A program made the position numbers and the translations under genes. Of a stretch of DNA of 64,000 nucleotides, positions 33,089 to 42,089 are shown one piece after another (within the stretch, counting starts at the first letter, position 1; each line of letters opens with the position of its first letter). The notes beneath the pieces are model-generated. The model did no database searches and had not been told where the DNA came from. It was given only the letters and a program-made list of their open reading frames with translations. Source of the stretch: an uncultured Eubacteriales bacterium (GTDB lineage Bacteria > Bacillota > Clostridia > Oscillospirales > Oscillospiraceae); contig OMVL01000003.1 in assembly GCA_900314485.1 (NCBI GenBank), positions 1-64,000 on the forward strand. Reading direction: 5' to 3'.

Positions 33089-34374
33089 TGCTCAATACCA
33101 TCATTTCCCTGCTCCGATCCTCCGGCGTACACGCCTGGGAGGTGGCGGATACCAAGACCCGGGGCTGGGAATTTTACTTTATCCGCCACGAACTGGACCA
33201 GAATCGGGCCAAAGAGGTGGAGCACATCAATGTGCGGGTGTTCCAGCTCATTGAGGACGGTCAATTTATGGGCAGCGCCTCGGCTGAGATCGCCCCTACG
33301 GCGACAGAGGAGGAGGCCAAGGCTCTTATCGAGGGCCTTGCCTACCGGGCGACGCTGGTGAAGAATCAGCCCTACACTCTTCAGCCGGTGACAGAGGCGC
33401 ACAAAGCCCGGCGGGAGCAGGCGAGGGTGGATGTGCCCCGGATCGCAGAGCAGTTCATCCGGACCATGGGCCAGCTCCCGGAGACGGCGACGGAGGATGT
33501 GAACAGCTACGAGATCTTTGTCAGCGAGATCACCCGCCGTTTCATCACCTCCCAGGGCATCGACGTGGAGGAGACCTTCCCCTCCAGTATGATCGAAGTG
33601 GTGGTCAACGCCCGGAAGGAGGGGCGGGAGATCGAGTTGTACCGCAGCTATAAGAGCGGCACCTGCGATGCTGAGGGGCTGAAAAGGGACCTGAGCCGCA
33701 CCATGCGGTACGGCAAGGACCGTTTGCAGACCTCTGACACCCCCGCACTGGGCAAGGCGGATGTACTCTTCACCACGGACGACGCCTGCAGCATTTACGA
33801 GTATTTTGTCCGGCGGATGGATGCCCAGATGGTCTACCGCAGAATGAGCGACTGGGAGATCGGCAAGCCCATTGCCGCGCATATTCGGGGCGATAGAGTG
33901 ACAGTCACTGCCCTCCGGGAGCTGGACAATTCCAGCTGTAATCAGGCATTTGACGGCGAGGGGGCGCCCATCCGGGACACCGTCCTGCTGAGCGAAAGCG
34001 TGCCCCAACACTATCTCGGCAACCGCATGTTCTCCTCCTATCTGGGCCTGGAGGATTCCTTTATCCCCTCCAACATCGCTGTGGCGGGGGGCAGCCATAC
34101 AGAAGAGGAGCTGCGCCGGGGCAAATATCTGGAGGTGGTGGAGTTCTCCGACTTCCAGGTAGACGAGATGACCGGAGACATTTTCGGCGAGATCCGCCTG
34201 GCCTACTGGCACGATGGGGAGAAGACCGCCCCTGTCTCCGGCGGCTCCCTCTCCGGTTCCATGCTGGACTTTGTGCAGGAGATGTATCTCTCCGGAGAGA
34301 CAGTGCAGTATGACAACCTGCGGATCCCTGCGCTGACTTTGCTGAAGGGCGTTACCGTAACGGGCATCGCATGA
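33088..34374 (+). CDS. tldE: TldE/PmbA family protein, partner of TldD
   Basis: 428 residues, start in the overlap TAATG. It has the TldD/PmbA fold without the HExxxH motif, as expected for the non-catalytic partner. Conserved-looking parts are SSMIEVVVNARK, the middle ATPFAL-like PIAAHIRGDRVTVTAL region and the end MYLSGETVQYDNLRIPALTL..GVTVTGIA. The longer frame beginning at 33031 would run deep into tldD and is rejected. Confidence 0.88.
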   Translation: MLNTIISLLRSSGVHAWEVADTKTRGWEFYFIRHELDQNRAKEVEHINVRVFQLIEDGQFMGSASAEIAPTATEEEAKALIEGLAYRATLVKNQPYTLQPVTEAHKARREQARVDVPRIAEQFIRTMGQLPETATEDVNSYEIFVSEITRRFITSQGIDVEETFPSSMIEVVVNARKEGREIELYRSYKSGTCDAEGLKRDLSRTMRYGKDRLQTSDTPALGKADVLFTTDDACSIYEYFVRRMDAQMVYRRMSDWEIGKPIAAHIRGDRVTVTALRELDNSSCNQAFDGEGAPIRDTVLLSESVPQHYLGNRMFSSYLGLEDSFIPSNIAVAGGSHTEEELRRGKYLEVVEFSDFQVDEMTGDIFGEIRLAYWHDGEKTAPVSGGSLSGSMLDFVQEMYLSGETVQYDNLRIPALTLLKGVTVTGIA

Positions 34375-34442
34375 TCTCGTAAAAAACGCCCCTTGGCCGG
34401 CATAGAGAGGCGGTTTGCGGAGAAGCGCCTGTAAAACAATGG

Positions 34443-34492
34443 ATCACCCGCTGTGACAGCGTTCCGAAAAAAGCGTCACAGCGGGTGATTTT
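34443..34492 (+). terminator. tldD-tldE terminator
   Basis: 15-bp perfect stem ATCACCCGCTGTGAC / GTCACAGCGGGTGAT (34443-34457 with 34475-34489) followed by TTTCA. Confidence 0.8.
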
Positions 34493-34643
34493 CATTGAAA
34501 GAAATGGTTTGCCTCGCAGATCTCCGCATAGTACTTGCCGCCCTTGAAGACCAGCTTGCAGTGATCGAAGAAGTTCATGACAGGCATGCCGATGAAGCCG
34601 GCGCATACCGTTTTTGTTTGCAGGGAAACGACCCATACATACA
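34493..34643 (-). other. Short unexplained coding-like remnant
   Basis: On the - strand a ~37-codon stretch reads AGFIGMPVMNFFDHCKLVF then GGKYYAEICEANHFFQ and a stop. It has protein-like composition but no start site or full-length partner. It looks like the 3' end of a lost gene cut by the neighbouring repeat element. I do not recognise the family. Confidence 0.35.
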
Positions 34644-34775
34644 AATTATAAAACGTGGTTATCCAGATAACTCAGCCAGAGAATACGGACTCCCTCCGTC
34701 ACCTTCGGTGACACCTCCCTCAGAGAGGGAGGCACCGGCGAAACTCGTTCGTATGGATAACCATGTTATAAAATT
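34644..34775. repeat. 132-bp palindromic repeat element with terminal inverted repeats (MITE-like)
   Basis: 22-bp ends (34644-34665 and 34754-34775) are inverted copies with 19 of 22 matches, sharing the core TGGTTATCCA. Inside are two tight hairpins: GTCACC-TTCG-GGTGAC-type and CCTCCCTC-AGA-GAGGGAGG. Small non-coding elements with this CTCCCTC..GAGGGAGG interior are common in Clostridia genomes. The right end supplies the last codons and stop of the fructokinase gene. Confidence 0.65.
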
Positions 34776-35728
34776 GCCTCTACCTGTTCCCGCTCCGGCA
34801 TGGAGCGGATAGCGCCCTTTTTCGTCGTCACCAGATAGGCGGCAGCATTGGCGAAGCGGAGCATTTTGGTCAGGTCATTTTCATTCAGCCCATCCAGACC
34901 GTGCTCCAGTGCAAAGTTCAGCACGCAGGCGCAGAAGGTATCTCCCGCACCGGTGGTCTCGATGGTTCCGCCCAGCTTGAAGCTGGGGACGAACACCCGC
35001 TTGTCCTCATAGTAGGAGTAGCTTCCGTCAGCGCCGGCTGTCACATTAAGCAGCCGAATATTTGGGTACTGCTGTCGGAGGATGGCTGCGCCCCGGTCAA
35101 AGTCTGTCTCTCCGGTCATGAATTCCAACTCATTATCGGCGATCTTGACGATGTCACTGGCCGCCAGACCCCATGCGATCTGCGCTCTGGCCTCCTCCAG
35201 GTCATCCCACAGGGGCGGGCGCAGGTTGGGGTCAAAGGAGATGAGCGCACCGCCTGCCGTGGCAAGAGAAACTGCCAGCTTGGTCGCCTGACGCACGGTC
35301 TCGTGGGTCATGGAGAGGGTGCCGAAGTGGAAGATGCGGCAGTTTTTCAAACGGTCACAGGGCAGTTCCTCCGCTGTCAGCATCATGTCTGCGCCGGGCT
35401 GCCGATAGAAAGAAAAGTCCCGGTCCCCGTTTGCCAGCGTCTGGACAATGGCAAGGGTGGTGCGGACATCCGGAGCAACGACCAGGCTGCGGGTGTCGAT
35501 TCCCGCCTCCTTCACCACCTCGGAGAGTTGGCGGCCGAAGATGTCATCGCCAACCTTGCCCACGAAAGCACAACGCTTGCCCAGCTTTTTCAGCATGGCC
35601 AGCACGTTGCAGGGGGCACCGCCGGGGTTTGCCTCGTAGACAGGGTTTCCCTGAGGGCTGAGACCGTTTCCGGTAAAGTCAATCAGCAGCTCGCCCAGTG
35701 CAATCACGTCAAATTTTGTCTCGCTCAT
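34766..35728 (-). CDS. scrK: PfkB-family fructokinase
   Basis: 320 residues. A ribokinase-type sugar kinase: N-terminal GLSPQGNPVYEANPGGAPCNVLAML (substrate region), DPNLRPPLW, and the ATP/anion hole GAGDTFCACVL with the catalytic Asp. It phosphorylates fructose to fructose-6-phosphate. It overlaps the upstream GH32 gene by four bases (ATGA), so the released fructose is the likely substrate. The last three codons (Ala-Ile-Leu) and stop lie in the terminal repeat of the palindromic element, so the natural C-terminus may have been replaced. Confidence 0.92.
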   Translation of the reverse strand: MSETKFDVIALGELLIDFTGNGLSPQGNPVYEANPGGAPCNVLAMLKKLGKRCAFVGKVGDDIFGRQLSEVVKEAGIDTRSLVVAPDVRTTLAIVQTLANGDRDFSFYRQPGADMMLTAEELPCDRLKNCRIFHFGTLSMTHETVRQATKLAVSLATAGGALISFDPNLRPPLWDDLEEARAQIAWGLAASDIVKIADNELEFMTGETDFDRGAAILRQQYPNIRLLNVTAGADGSYSYYEDKRVFVPSFKLGGTIETTGAGDTFCACVLNFALEHGLDGLNENDLTKMLRFANAAAYLVTTKKGAIRSMPEREQVEAIL

Positions 35729-37239
35729 TTCTGTGCTCCTCCCTCCGGCTCAGCGCCAAGCAGTAAGTCGTATTTTTCCACATCCATCAGAACTGCGCCG
35801 TCTGCCTCGAAGCTGATGGCGTCCGCCTGCTCCGGCGTGTAGAGCAGGAAGGTGGCAGCCTGCTCACCGTCATTGAAGAACAGCTCCACGCTGTGCCGAT
35901 CCATAATTGCCCGGATCTTCAGCTCACCGTCCCTCGGCCGCACCAGGAACTCCCGCACATGGACAATGTCATAGGGGAATCCGCAGCGGGTGCGGTCCAC
36001 CCGGATCTTGCTGGTCTCCGGTTTGTAACGGACGGTAGTAAAGTGCTCGCCGTCCTTGGCAATGTTGAACCGGAACCAGCGGTAGCCGGACTTTCCGGCA
36101 GGACGGATCGTCACCGTCAGATCCAAAATTCTGCCCCGGACGCCCTGCAGGTTGGTCTCGTCGGAAACCAGCACATCTCGGAAGGACACCCTGCGTCCCC
36201 GATACCGCTCCAGTTCCCGAACAGGATTCTGAATCAGTCGTCCGTCCCGAAGCGTCAATTCACGGGGGAGGATCATTTCGCCAAAGCAGTGGATCCCGCT
36301 GGGCTGGCAGTTGGCCGTGGACCAGTTCTGCATCCATGCGGTCATTACCCGACGGCCGTCGGGGGTTGCCAGAGTTTGGGGCGCATAGAAGTCAATGCCG
36401 TAGTCCACCGCCTGCACCCGCTCTCTCAGGAATGCGCAGTGCTCCTTGTCGTAGCTGCCGATCAGGCAGATGGTGCCAAACCCGGGATGGAATTCCAGAC
36501 CGACGGGCGTCATCTCCTGGGGACTGGTCAGCAGCACCTGCTTGCCGTCCAGCGGGAAGAAGTCCGGGCACTCCCACATCTTGCCGTACTCGTTGTAGCT
36601 GGCATCTAACATGGTAATGTAAGTCCAGTGAATTCCGTCCTCGCTTCTGTAGAGCAGGATCGTTCCGCTGTCATCGGAGCAGCGGTTGCCCACCACGGCG
36701 TAATAGCTGCCGTCCTCGTCCAGCCACACCTTGGGGTCCCGGAAGTCGTACTTGCTGCCGCCCTCCGGGAGGTCTTTCTCTGTCAGCACCGGATTTTCCG
36801 GGCATTTTTCATAATTGATGCCGTCGCCGATGGCAATGCACTGGGTTTGAATGTCCCGAAGCACGCCGTCCTCCTGACGAACCTGCTGCACACCGGTGTA
36901 CATGAGCAGTTGCCGTCCGTCCGGCATCTCCACCGCACTGCCGGAGAAGCATCCGGCGTGGTCATAGGGCTCGTCAGGCGCCATGGCAACGGGCAAAAAC
37001 GCCCAGCGGACAAAGTCCCTGGTCTTTACGTGCCCCCAGTGCATGGGGCCCCATTTGGTGGAATAGGGGTGATACTGAAAGAAGAGATGATATTCCCCCT
37101 TGTAGACGGAAAATCCGTTGGGGTCGTTGATCCAGCCGATACCGCCGGTCACATGGAAGGCAGGCCGTTTACTTGCCGGAACGTAGGGGATATACTTTCC
37201 CTCAAAGTCTCTGGCTTTTTGCAGTTTCTCGCTCACCAT
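35725..37239 (-). CDS. scrB: GH32 sucrose hydrolase / beta-fructosidase
   Basis: 504 residues. GH32 landmarks are WINDPNG (residues 36-42, nucleophile Asp), FRDPKVW (transition-state Asp) and WECPDFF (acid/base Glu), in a five-bladed propeller followed by a beta-sandwich domain (~360-504). There is no signal peptide, so it acts inside the cell on imported sucrose or short fructans. Because the import system here is ABC, not PTS, free sucrose is a better substrate than sucrose-6-phosphate. The start at 37239 follows GAGGAGG; a longer frame to 37281 is rejected. Confidence 0.92.
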   Translation of the reverse strand: MVSEKLQKARDFEGKYIPYVPASKRPAFHVTGGIGWINDPNGFSVYKGEYHLFFQYHPYSTKWGPMHWGHVKTRDFVRWAFLPVAMAPDEPYDHAGCFSGSAVEMPDGRQLLMYTGVQQVRQEDGVLRDIQTQCIAIGDGINYEKCPENPVLTEKDLPEGGSKYDFRDPKVWLDEDGSYYAVVGNRCSDDSGTILLYRSEDGIHWTYITMLDASYNEYGKMWECPDFFPLDGKQVLLTSPQEMTPVGLEFHPGFGTICLIGSYDKEHCAFLRERVQAVDYGIDFYAPQTLATPDGRRVMTAWMQNWSTANCQPSGIHCFGEMILPRELTLRDGRLIQNPVRELERYRGRRVSFRDVLVSDETNLQGVRGRILDLTVTIRPAGKSGYRWFRFNIAKDGEHFTTVRYKPETSKIRVDRTRCGFPYDIVHVREFLVRPRDGELKIRAIMDRHSVELFFNDGEQAATFLLYTPEQADAISFEADGAVLMDVEKYDLLLGAEPEGGAQK

Positions 37240-37276
37240 ACGGGGAACCTCCTCATAAACGATAATGAATTGGGAA

Positions 37277-37345
37277 GGCAAAGAAATATGGTCAATACCC
37301 GGATCACATTTCTTTGCCCTCCCATCGCCCCGGCGAACCGGGGCG
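37277..37345 (-). promoter_or_regulatory. Intercistronic stem-loops between the solute-binding gene and scrB
   Basis: GGCAAAGAAAT / ATTTCTTTGCC (37277-37287 with 37308-37318) and CGCCCCGG-CGAA-CCGGGGCG (37326-37345). No T-run. Likely message stabilisers that keep the binding-protein transcript abundant. Confidence 0.5.
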
Positions 37346-37386
37346 GCGGGAGGAAATGGAGGAAAGGAAAACGTATTTTTCTCTGC

Positions 37387-39048
37387 TTACTTTGCCTCGA
37401 CGTAACGGTTGTAGGCATCCTGATAGACCTGAGTCAGCTCATCCAGTCCGCAGGTGTCGGTCAGGGTCTGCTTGTAGGCCTCCCACTCTGCGTCGGTGGG
37501 GCCGCCGTTCTTGATCCACAGGCCCTCCTGCTCGGAGACAGTGTTCTCATAGTCGGTCTTGTACAGGTCGATGGTTTCCAGCTCTTCCTGGGTGAACACG
37601 CAGTCAACGGGATAAACGGAGGTGTCCTTGACCTGAGGCATCCAGTAGTCGTACAGGTCGGTGAGGCGCTCCACGGCACGATCCTCCATGTGGAAGTTCT
37701 CGGCGTAATACTTGGAGAGGATCAGCTTGGGTCCGGCGACCTCGTAGGTGCTCTTCAGCTCGCCGGCGCCCTTGCCGAATTGAGCCTGGGCCTCGTCCTC
37801 GGTGATGGAGTTCCAGATGCCGTTTTCGTCCTGACCGGTGAAGAACACGCCGATGGGGCCGTACTGCAGCTGCATGACCGTCTCGCCGTCATACCACTTG
37901 TCGAAGAACTTCAGCAGGTTGATGGGGCTCTCGCAGGCGGAGGTGACGGACAGCTGACCGGCATTGGTGCCGCCGCCGGTACGGATGGTGACGTTGCTCT
38001 GGCCCTCATACTGGGTGCCGGCGGGGCCGGTCAGAACGGGCAGGAAGACGTAATCGTCGGCATAGTCGCCCATGAGCTCCTCAATGTACCACCAGGTGGA
38101 GACACCGACGTAGCCCTGCTGGCACTTGGACATAAGCTGGGTGTCGGACTGGGAGAACATCTCCAGATCCATCAGGCCGTCGGCATACCAGTCATGGAAA
38201 TAGGTCAGGGCATCACGATAATTGTCATTGTCGGAGACGAAGTCCACGGTGCCGTCGTTGGTCAGAACCAGATCGGCAATGATGTCGTTGGTCCAGTTGG
38301 TGAAGCCGAAGCCGGCATAGAAGATGTTCTGGCCCCAGCACCACTGGTCATAGCCGGTGGACATGGGAATGGTGGAGCCTGCGTCGTTGCCATAGTAGGT
38401 GTGGGACATATCGTTCTCTTTGAAGGCCACCAGAACGTCGTGGAGCTCATCCAGAGAGGTGGGGACTTCCAGACCCAGCTCATCCAGCCACGCCTTATTG
38501 ATCATGGAGAACTGCGGGACAGAGAAAATGGAATAGTCCTCCGTCTTGCCGATGCCGGCGGTGCCCATCTGCTCGGCGGCGGGCAGGCCGTAGATCTTGC
38601 CGTCGGCCATGGTGATAGCGGCCCGAATCTCAGGATGCTCCTCCAGAATGGCGGTGAGGTTGGGCATATACTCCTCGGTGATGTAGGGGGTCAGGTCGAT
38701 GAACGTTCCGTCATCGCCGTAGTTGGTCAGCTCGTAGTTGGAGAAGCCGCAGCCCATGAAGGCGTCGGGCAGCTCGCCGCCGGCGATGTGGATGTTCACC
38801 TGCTCGGAGAGAGAGTCGCTCATGGTGTTCCATGTGATCTTGATGCCGGTCTCCTCCTGCAGCTTGTTGAGCACCTCATTGTCCTCATAGCCGGGAGACA
38901 GGGCGGACTGCGCGCCGATGATGGTAAATTCGGTCTGATCGGTGTCCATATTGGGCTCGCCGTTGTTGGCGGCGCCACTCTTGCCGCCGCAGGCTGCCAG
39001 AGCCAGCATCATAGCCAGCGCCAGAATGAGGGAAATCCATTTTTTCAT
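37387..39048 (-). CDS. Extracellular sugar-binding lipoprotein (family 1, LplA/YtcQ type)
   Basis: 553 residues. Lipoprotein signal MKKWISLILAL..LAAC. The length and segments such as TWNTMSDSLSEQVNIHIAGGELPDAF and IYGLPAAEQMG mark the long family-1 binders that work with LplB/LplC (YtcP) permeases on oligosaccharides. Next to GH32 and fructokinase, sucrose or fructo-oligosaccharide is the likely ligand. The start at 39048 has AGGAG upstream; the ATG at 39066 lies before that ribosome site. Confidence 0.88.
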   Translation of the reverse strand: MKKWISLILALAMMLALAACGGKSGAANNGEPNMDTDQTEFTIIGAQSALSPGYEDNEVLNKLQEETGIKITWNTMSDSLSEQVNIHIAGGELPDAFMGCGFSNYELTNYGDDGTFIDLTPYITEEYMPNLTAILEEHPEIRAAITMADGKIYGLPAAEQMGTAGIGKTEDYSIFSVPQFSMINKAWLDELGLEVPTSLDELHDVLVAFKENDMSHTYYGNDAGSTIPMSTGYDQWCWGQNIFYAGFGFTNWTNDIIADLVLTNDGTVDFVSDNDNYRDALTYFHDWYADGLMDLEMFSQSDTQLMSKCQQGYVGVSTWWYIEELMGDYADDYVFLPVLTGPAGTQYEGQSNVTIRTGGGTNAGQLSVTSACESPINLLKFFDKWYDGETVMQLQYGPIGVFFTGQDENGIWNSITEDEAQAQFGKGAGELKSTYEVAGPKLILSKYYAENFHMEDRAVERLTDLYDYWMPQVKDTSVYPVDCVFTQEELETIDLYKTDYENTVSEQEGLWIKNGGPTDAEWEAYKQTLTDTCGLDELTQVYQDAYNRYVEAK

Positions 39049-39095
39049 GTGATGACTCCTTTTCAATTTGTCGGTTATATGGTTGTATGTCCGTA

Positions 39096-39920
39096 TCAGC
39101 CCTTGACAGCGCCTGCCATCATGCCCTTCTCAAAATACTTCTGGACAAAGGGGTAGACGACCATCATGGGGGCGGCAGCTACTACAATGGAGGAGAACTT
39201 AATCATCTCAGTCAGCTTGTTCAGCTCTGCGTAGCCGCCGGAGATGGTGCTTGCCTGACTTGCCGAGGCGGAGCTCTTGATCAGGATGTTCCGCAGCACC
39301 AGGGGCAGGGGAGCTTTCTCAGCGCCGGTCAGGTAGATCAGTGCGGTGAACCAGTCGTTCCAGTAGGCCACCATGCTGAATACCACCATAACTGCCATAA
39401 TGGGTTTGGACAGGGGGACGACGATCTTGATGAAGGTCTGCAGCTTGTCGCAGCCGTCGATCTCCGCCGCCTCGATCAACTCATGGGGAATGCTGTTCTG
39501 GAAGTAGTTGCGGACGATGATCATATTGCCCACGGCCACGCCGCCAGGGAGGAACAGCGCCCACATGTTGTTAATCAGGCCCGTCTGCTTGACCACCAGA
39601 TAGGTGGGGATCAGTCCGCCGCCGAAATACATGGTGAAGATGAAGAACAGGCTGAAGAACTTCCGTCCGGGCAGATCCTTCTGGGCCAGCGGATAAGCTG
39701 CGATATACAGCATAACCACGGTGAAAATGGTGCCGATGACGGTATACTTGATGGAATTCAGGTAGCCGGTGAAGATGGACGGATCGGCAAACACAGCTAA
39801 ATAAGGGTCAGCACGAAGGGAATCAGCAGCAGGTACAGCTGCCAGTTCTCGGCAATGCGCTGTCCAAGGGATTTCCGATGGACGGCTATGGCTGGCGCAC
39901 TGTCTTTTGCGTTCATTCAA
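39096..39920 (-). pseudogene. Truncated sugar ABC permease (LplC/YtcP-like) with a foreign 5' end
   Basis: The open frame is 274 codons. From about 39805 downstream (FADPSIFTGYLNSIKYTVIG onwards) it is an ordinary LplC-type permease with YFGGGLIPTYLVV, EAAEIDGCDKLQTFIKIVVPLSKP (EAA loop) and the family end KYFEKGMMAGAVKG. The first ~38 codons (after a TTG start) are an out-of-frame reading of the lplB start that lies on top of them. The normal first membrane span and P-loop of LplC are missing. A deletion appears to have joined lplB codon ~39 to lplC. Transport is probably impaired unless another permease substitutes. Confidence 0.75.
39797..39916 (-). pseudogene. 5' fragment of a sugar ABC permease gene (LplB-like)
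   Basis: ATG behind AGGAAGTGAG, then 39 codons: a short polar start, a basic patch (HRKSLGQRIAENW) and the beginning of a membrane span (QLYLLLIPFVLTLI), the typical LplB opening, ending abruptly at TAG. The rest of lplB (~270 codons) is gone. See the overlapping truncated permease. Confidence 0.7.
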
Positions 39921-40011
39921 CTCACTTCCTTATTAAAATAATGCTTGGCGATTTCAATTTTCTGTTCATCGACCTCCCTTATGTTGTTGTACGTCATACA
40001 AGTATCTCCGA

Positions 40012-40083
40012 GAAATAACGTTTCACAAGCGGTCTCAGAAAAACGCCCTGTCTGTCCAGAGTTGTCTTGTGAAACGTTATTTC
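40012..40083. promoter_or_regulatory. Twin inverted operator / hairpin of the sucrose operon
   Basis: Perfect 18-bp inverted repeat GAAATAACGTTTCACAAG (40012-40029) and its complement (40066-40083), 36 bases apart, just downstream of the - strand promoter. Each arm contains an ACGTTTCA/TGAAACGT half resembling LacI-family operators. It could be a DNA-looping pair of operators or an RNA stem. Confidence 0.65.
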
Positions 40084-40096
40084 TTCTTGTGAGTAT

Positions 40097-40125
40097 ATCT
40101 TAATTGATTGCCAGCAAAATGTCAA
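40097..40125 (-). promoter_or_regulatory. Promoter of the sucrose/fructan operon
   Basis: On the - strand: TTGACA, 17-bp spacer, TAAGAT, directly upstream of the twin operator. Confidence 0.65.
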
Positions 40126-40236
40126 ATGAAACTTTTAGAAATGAAACTCTTTTTCTGTTTTGTACAAATGGTGCCCCTTGTTTTGAATGAAATATACAAA
40201 AATATCGTTTCACCAATCATTTCATGAAGCAAACTC

Positions 40237-40265
40237 TTTACAATCATATATTTCACTGGTATAAT
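40237..40265 (+). promoter_or_regulatory. Promoter of the LacI-type regulator
   Basis: TTTACA, 17-bp spacer, perfect TATAAT. TTTCA boxes at 40208-40225 flank it. Confidence 0.75.
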
Positions 40266-40313
40266 GCTGAGCAGGAAAAAGAAATGGCTATTTATTTTGA
40301 TGATTGGTTAAAA

Positions 40314-40325
40314 TGAAACTTTTCA
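40314..40325 (+). promoter_or_regulatory. Putative autoregulatory LacI operator
   Basis: TGAAACTTTTCA, a near-palindrome lying between promoter and start codon of the regulator. Related TGAAAC boxes occur at 40126-40160. Confidence 0.5.
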
Positions 40326-40344
40326 CGGGAGAGAAGATGATTTT

Positions 40345-41334
40345 TTGAAAACTAAAAGTTCTGCGCCCACCATGAAAGATGTCGCAAAGGAGGCCGGCGT
40401 GGCGCTGGGCACGGTATCCAAGGTGTTTAACGGTCTTCCTGTAGGCGACAGCTACCGCCAACGGGTGGAGGCGGCGGCAGAGAAGCTGGGCTATCGGGTG
40501 AACAATTACGCCAGAGGGCTTCGGGCAAGCAAAACCTTCACTGTAGCGCTGATTATGCCCAATATTGGACATCCTTTTTTTGGCACACTGGCCGATTATA
40601 TTTATCAGGAGCTGGATCGCCGGGGCTATAAGATGCTGGTGTTCCTTGCCGGGTATGACCCGGAAGCGGAGCGGAAGAGCATCCAGATGGTGCGTCAGAA
40701 CAAAGTGGACGGGGTCATTGCCCTGAGCTATCCCCCGGATCTGGAGGTAGACGATTCCATCCCCTTCGTCAGCATTGACCGGTATTTCAGCGCCGGCATC
40801 CCATGTATTGCCTCGGATAACTACGGCGGCGGACAGCTTGCGGCGCAAAAGCTGGCGGAGCTGGGCTGTAAGCGGCTGCTGTTTTTCCGCATTGGTTCCG
40901 TCATGCCCGGAGAGCCGGACAAGCGGGGGGCAGGCTTCGAGGCAGGCTGCCAGATGCTGGGGGTGCAGTACGATGTCCTGCGTCTGAATGATGAGGATGG
41001 TATGGACCCGTTTTTCCGGTATCTGGAAGAGCATATGGCGGACGGAAAGCTGGAATATGACGGCATTTTCTGCTGTACAGATCATGTGGCCTATCGTGTC
41101 ATGCTCAAGCTGAGGAGCATGGGCGTCCGTGTGCCGGAGGATGTACAGATCATCGGCTTTGACGGCATTCATGTGTTTGACGGAGATGGTTTCTTTGTCT
41201 CCACGATTGTGCAGCCGGTGAAGCCCCTGGCCGAGGCTGCCGTCAGTGTGCTGCTCAGCGAGGACCGCTCCAAGCTGCCCGCCCTCATGTGCCTGCCGGT
41301 CTCTTACGCAAAGGGCGGCACCACCAAGGATTGA
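40345..41334 (+). CDS. LacI-family transcriptional regulator of the sucrose/fructan locus
   Basis: 329 residues. TTG start behind GGGAGAGAAG. The N-terminal helix-turn-helix MKDVAKEAGVALGTVSKVFNG and hinge helix are followed by a sugar-binding domain (FTVALIMPNIGHPFFGTLAD, DGIFCCTDHVAY, IIGFDGIHVFD). It is divergent from the sucrose operon, with operator-like TGAAAC motifs in the shared region, so it likely represses transport and hydrolysis until sugar binds. It may also read through into the small envelope genes that follow. Confidence 0.92.
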   Translation: MKTKSSAPTMKDVAKEAGVALGTVSKVFNGLPVGDSYRQRVEAAAEKLGYRVNNYARGLRASKTFTVALIMPNIGHPFFGTLADYIYQELDRRGYKMLVFLAGYDPEAERKSIQMVRQNKVDGVIALSYPPDLEVDDSIPFVSIDRYFSAGIPCIASDNYGGGQLAAQKLAELGCKRLLFFRIGSVMPGEPDKRGAGFEAGCQMLGVQYDVLRLNDEDGMDPFFRYLEEHMADGKLEYDGIFCCTDHVAYRVMLKLRSMGVRVPEDVQIIGFDGIHVFDGDGFFVSTIVQPVKPLAEAAVSVLLSEDRSKLPALMCLPVSYAKGGTTKD

Positions 41335-41342
41335 GGCGCAGG

Positions 41343-42089
41343 ATGGCAAGTGAGTATTTAAAGTGGAAGTACCGGGACGTAAAGCCGGATGAACCCATCC
41401 GGCTCACCCGGAAAGAAAAGGCGCTGAACTGGTGGCACTATCACAAGTGGTATGTGCTGCTGGGCATCCTGCTGCTGGGCATTGTGGGCAGTCTGGTGAA
41501 AAGCGCCCTGCATATCGGTGAGATCCGGCCGGATTACCAGTTCGCCTATGTGGGCAGCGATCCTCTCCCTGCCGATACGGTCGCTGCGCTGGAGTCCGCT
41601 CTGGCTGAATACGGCGAGGACTGCAATGGAGACGGGAGCGTCATCGTCCGCCTGAACCAGTACACCGGGACAGGAAATTTGCAGACAGACAACAGTGACA
41701 CAGCCTACTACGCCTATGCGTCGAACGTTACCCTCATGGCAGATCTGGAGGACTGTGAGAGCTACTTCTTTATTTTACAGAAATATGAAACGTTTCAGGC
41801 AAATTATGCCATTCTGCGGCATCTAGACGGCACGATGCCTGAGGACGGTCTGGCGAGGGACGAAAGGCCGATTGCCCTGCAGTGGTCGGATTGCCCGGTG
41901 CTGGCAGGGCTGGAGCTGGGCGCTTATTCCGAATCCGTAGGAGATCAGGAAATTTCAGGCGACAGTCAGGAGCTGCTGTCCGGCCTTTATTTCGCACGGC
42001 GGGGCTTTTGGACGGACAAGACGGCAGACAACGCAGAGGGCTGCGACGCCCTTTGGGATGAGCTGACGAGAGGAGCTGTTTTAAAATGA
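41343..42089 (+). CDS. Single-span membrane protein, unknown function
   Basis: 248 residues. A basic cytoplasmic start (SEYLKWKYRDVKP..LTRKEKALNWW) is followed by one membrane span (~39-58) and an external domain with no family I recognise. It starts eight bases after the LacI gene and overlaps the next gene (ATGA). Together with the next three genes it forms a small envelope operon that looks unrelated to sugar use. Confidence 0.75.
   Translation: MASEYLKWKYRDVKPDEPIRLTRKEKALNWWHYHKWYVLLGILLLGIVGSLVKSALHIGEIRPDYQFAYVGSDPLPADTVAALESALAEYGEDCNGDGSVIVRLNQYTGTGNLQTDNSDTAYYAYASNVTLMADLEDCESYFFILQKYETFQANYAILRHLDGTMPEDGLARDERPIALQWSDCPVLAGLELGAYSESVGDQEISGDSQELLSGLYFARRGFWTDKTADNAEGCDALWDELTRGAVLK

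Noticed and set aside
34352..34636. 94-codon - strand frame across the tldE terminator
   Set aside because: It overlaps the terminator and has no ribosome site; only its first part resembles a coding remnant, listed separately.
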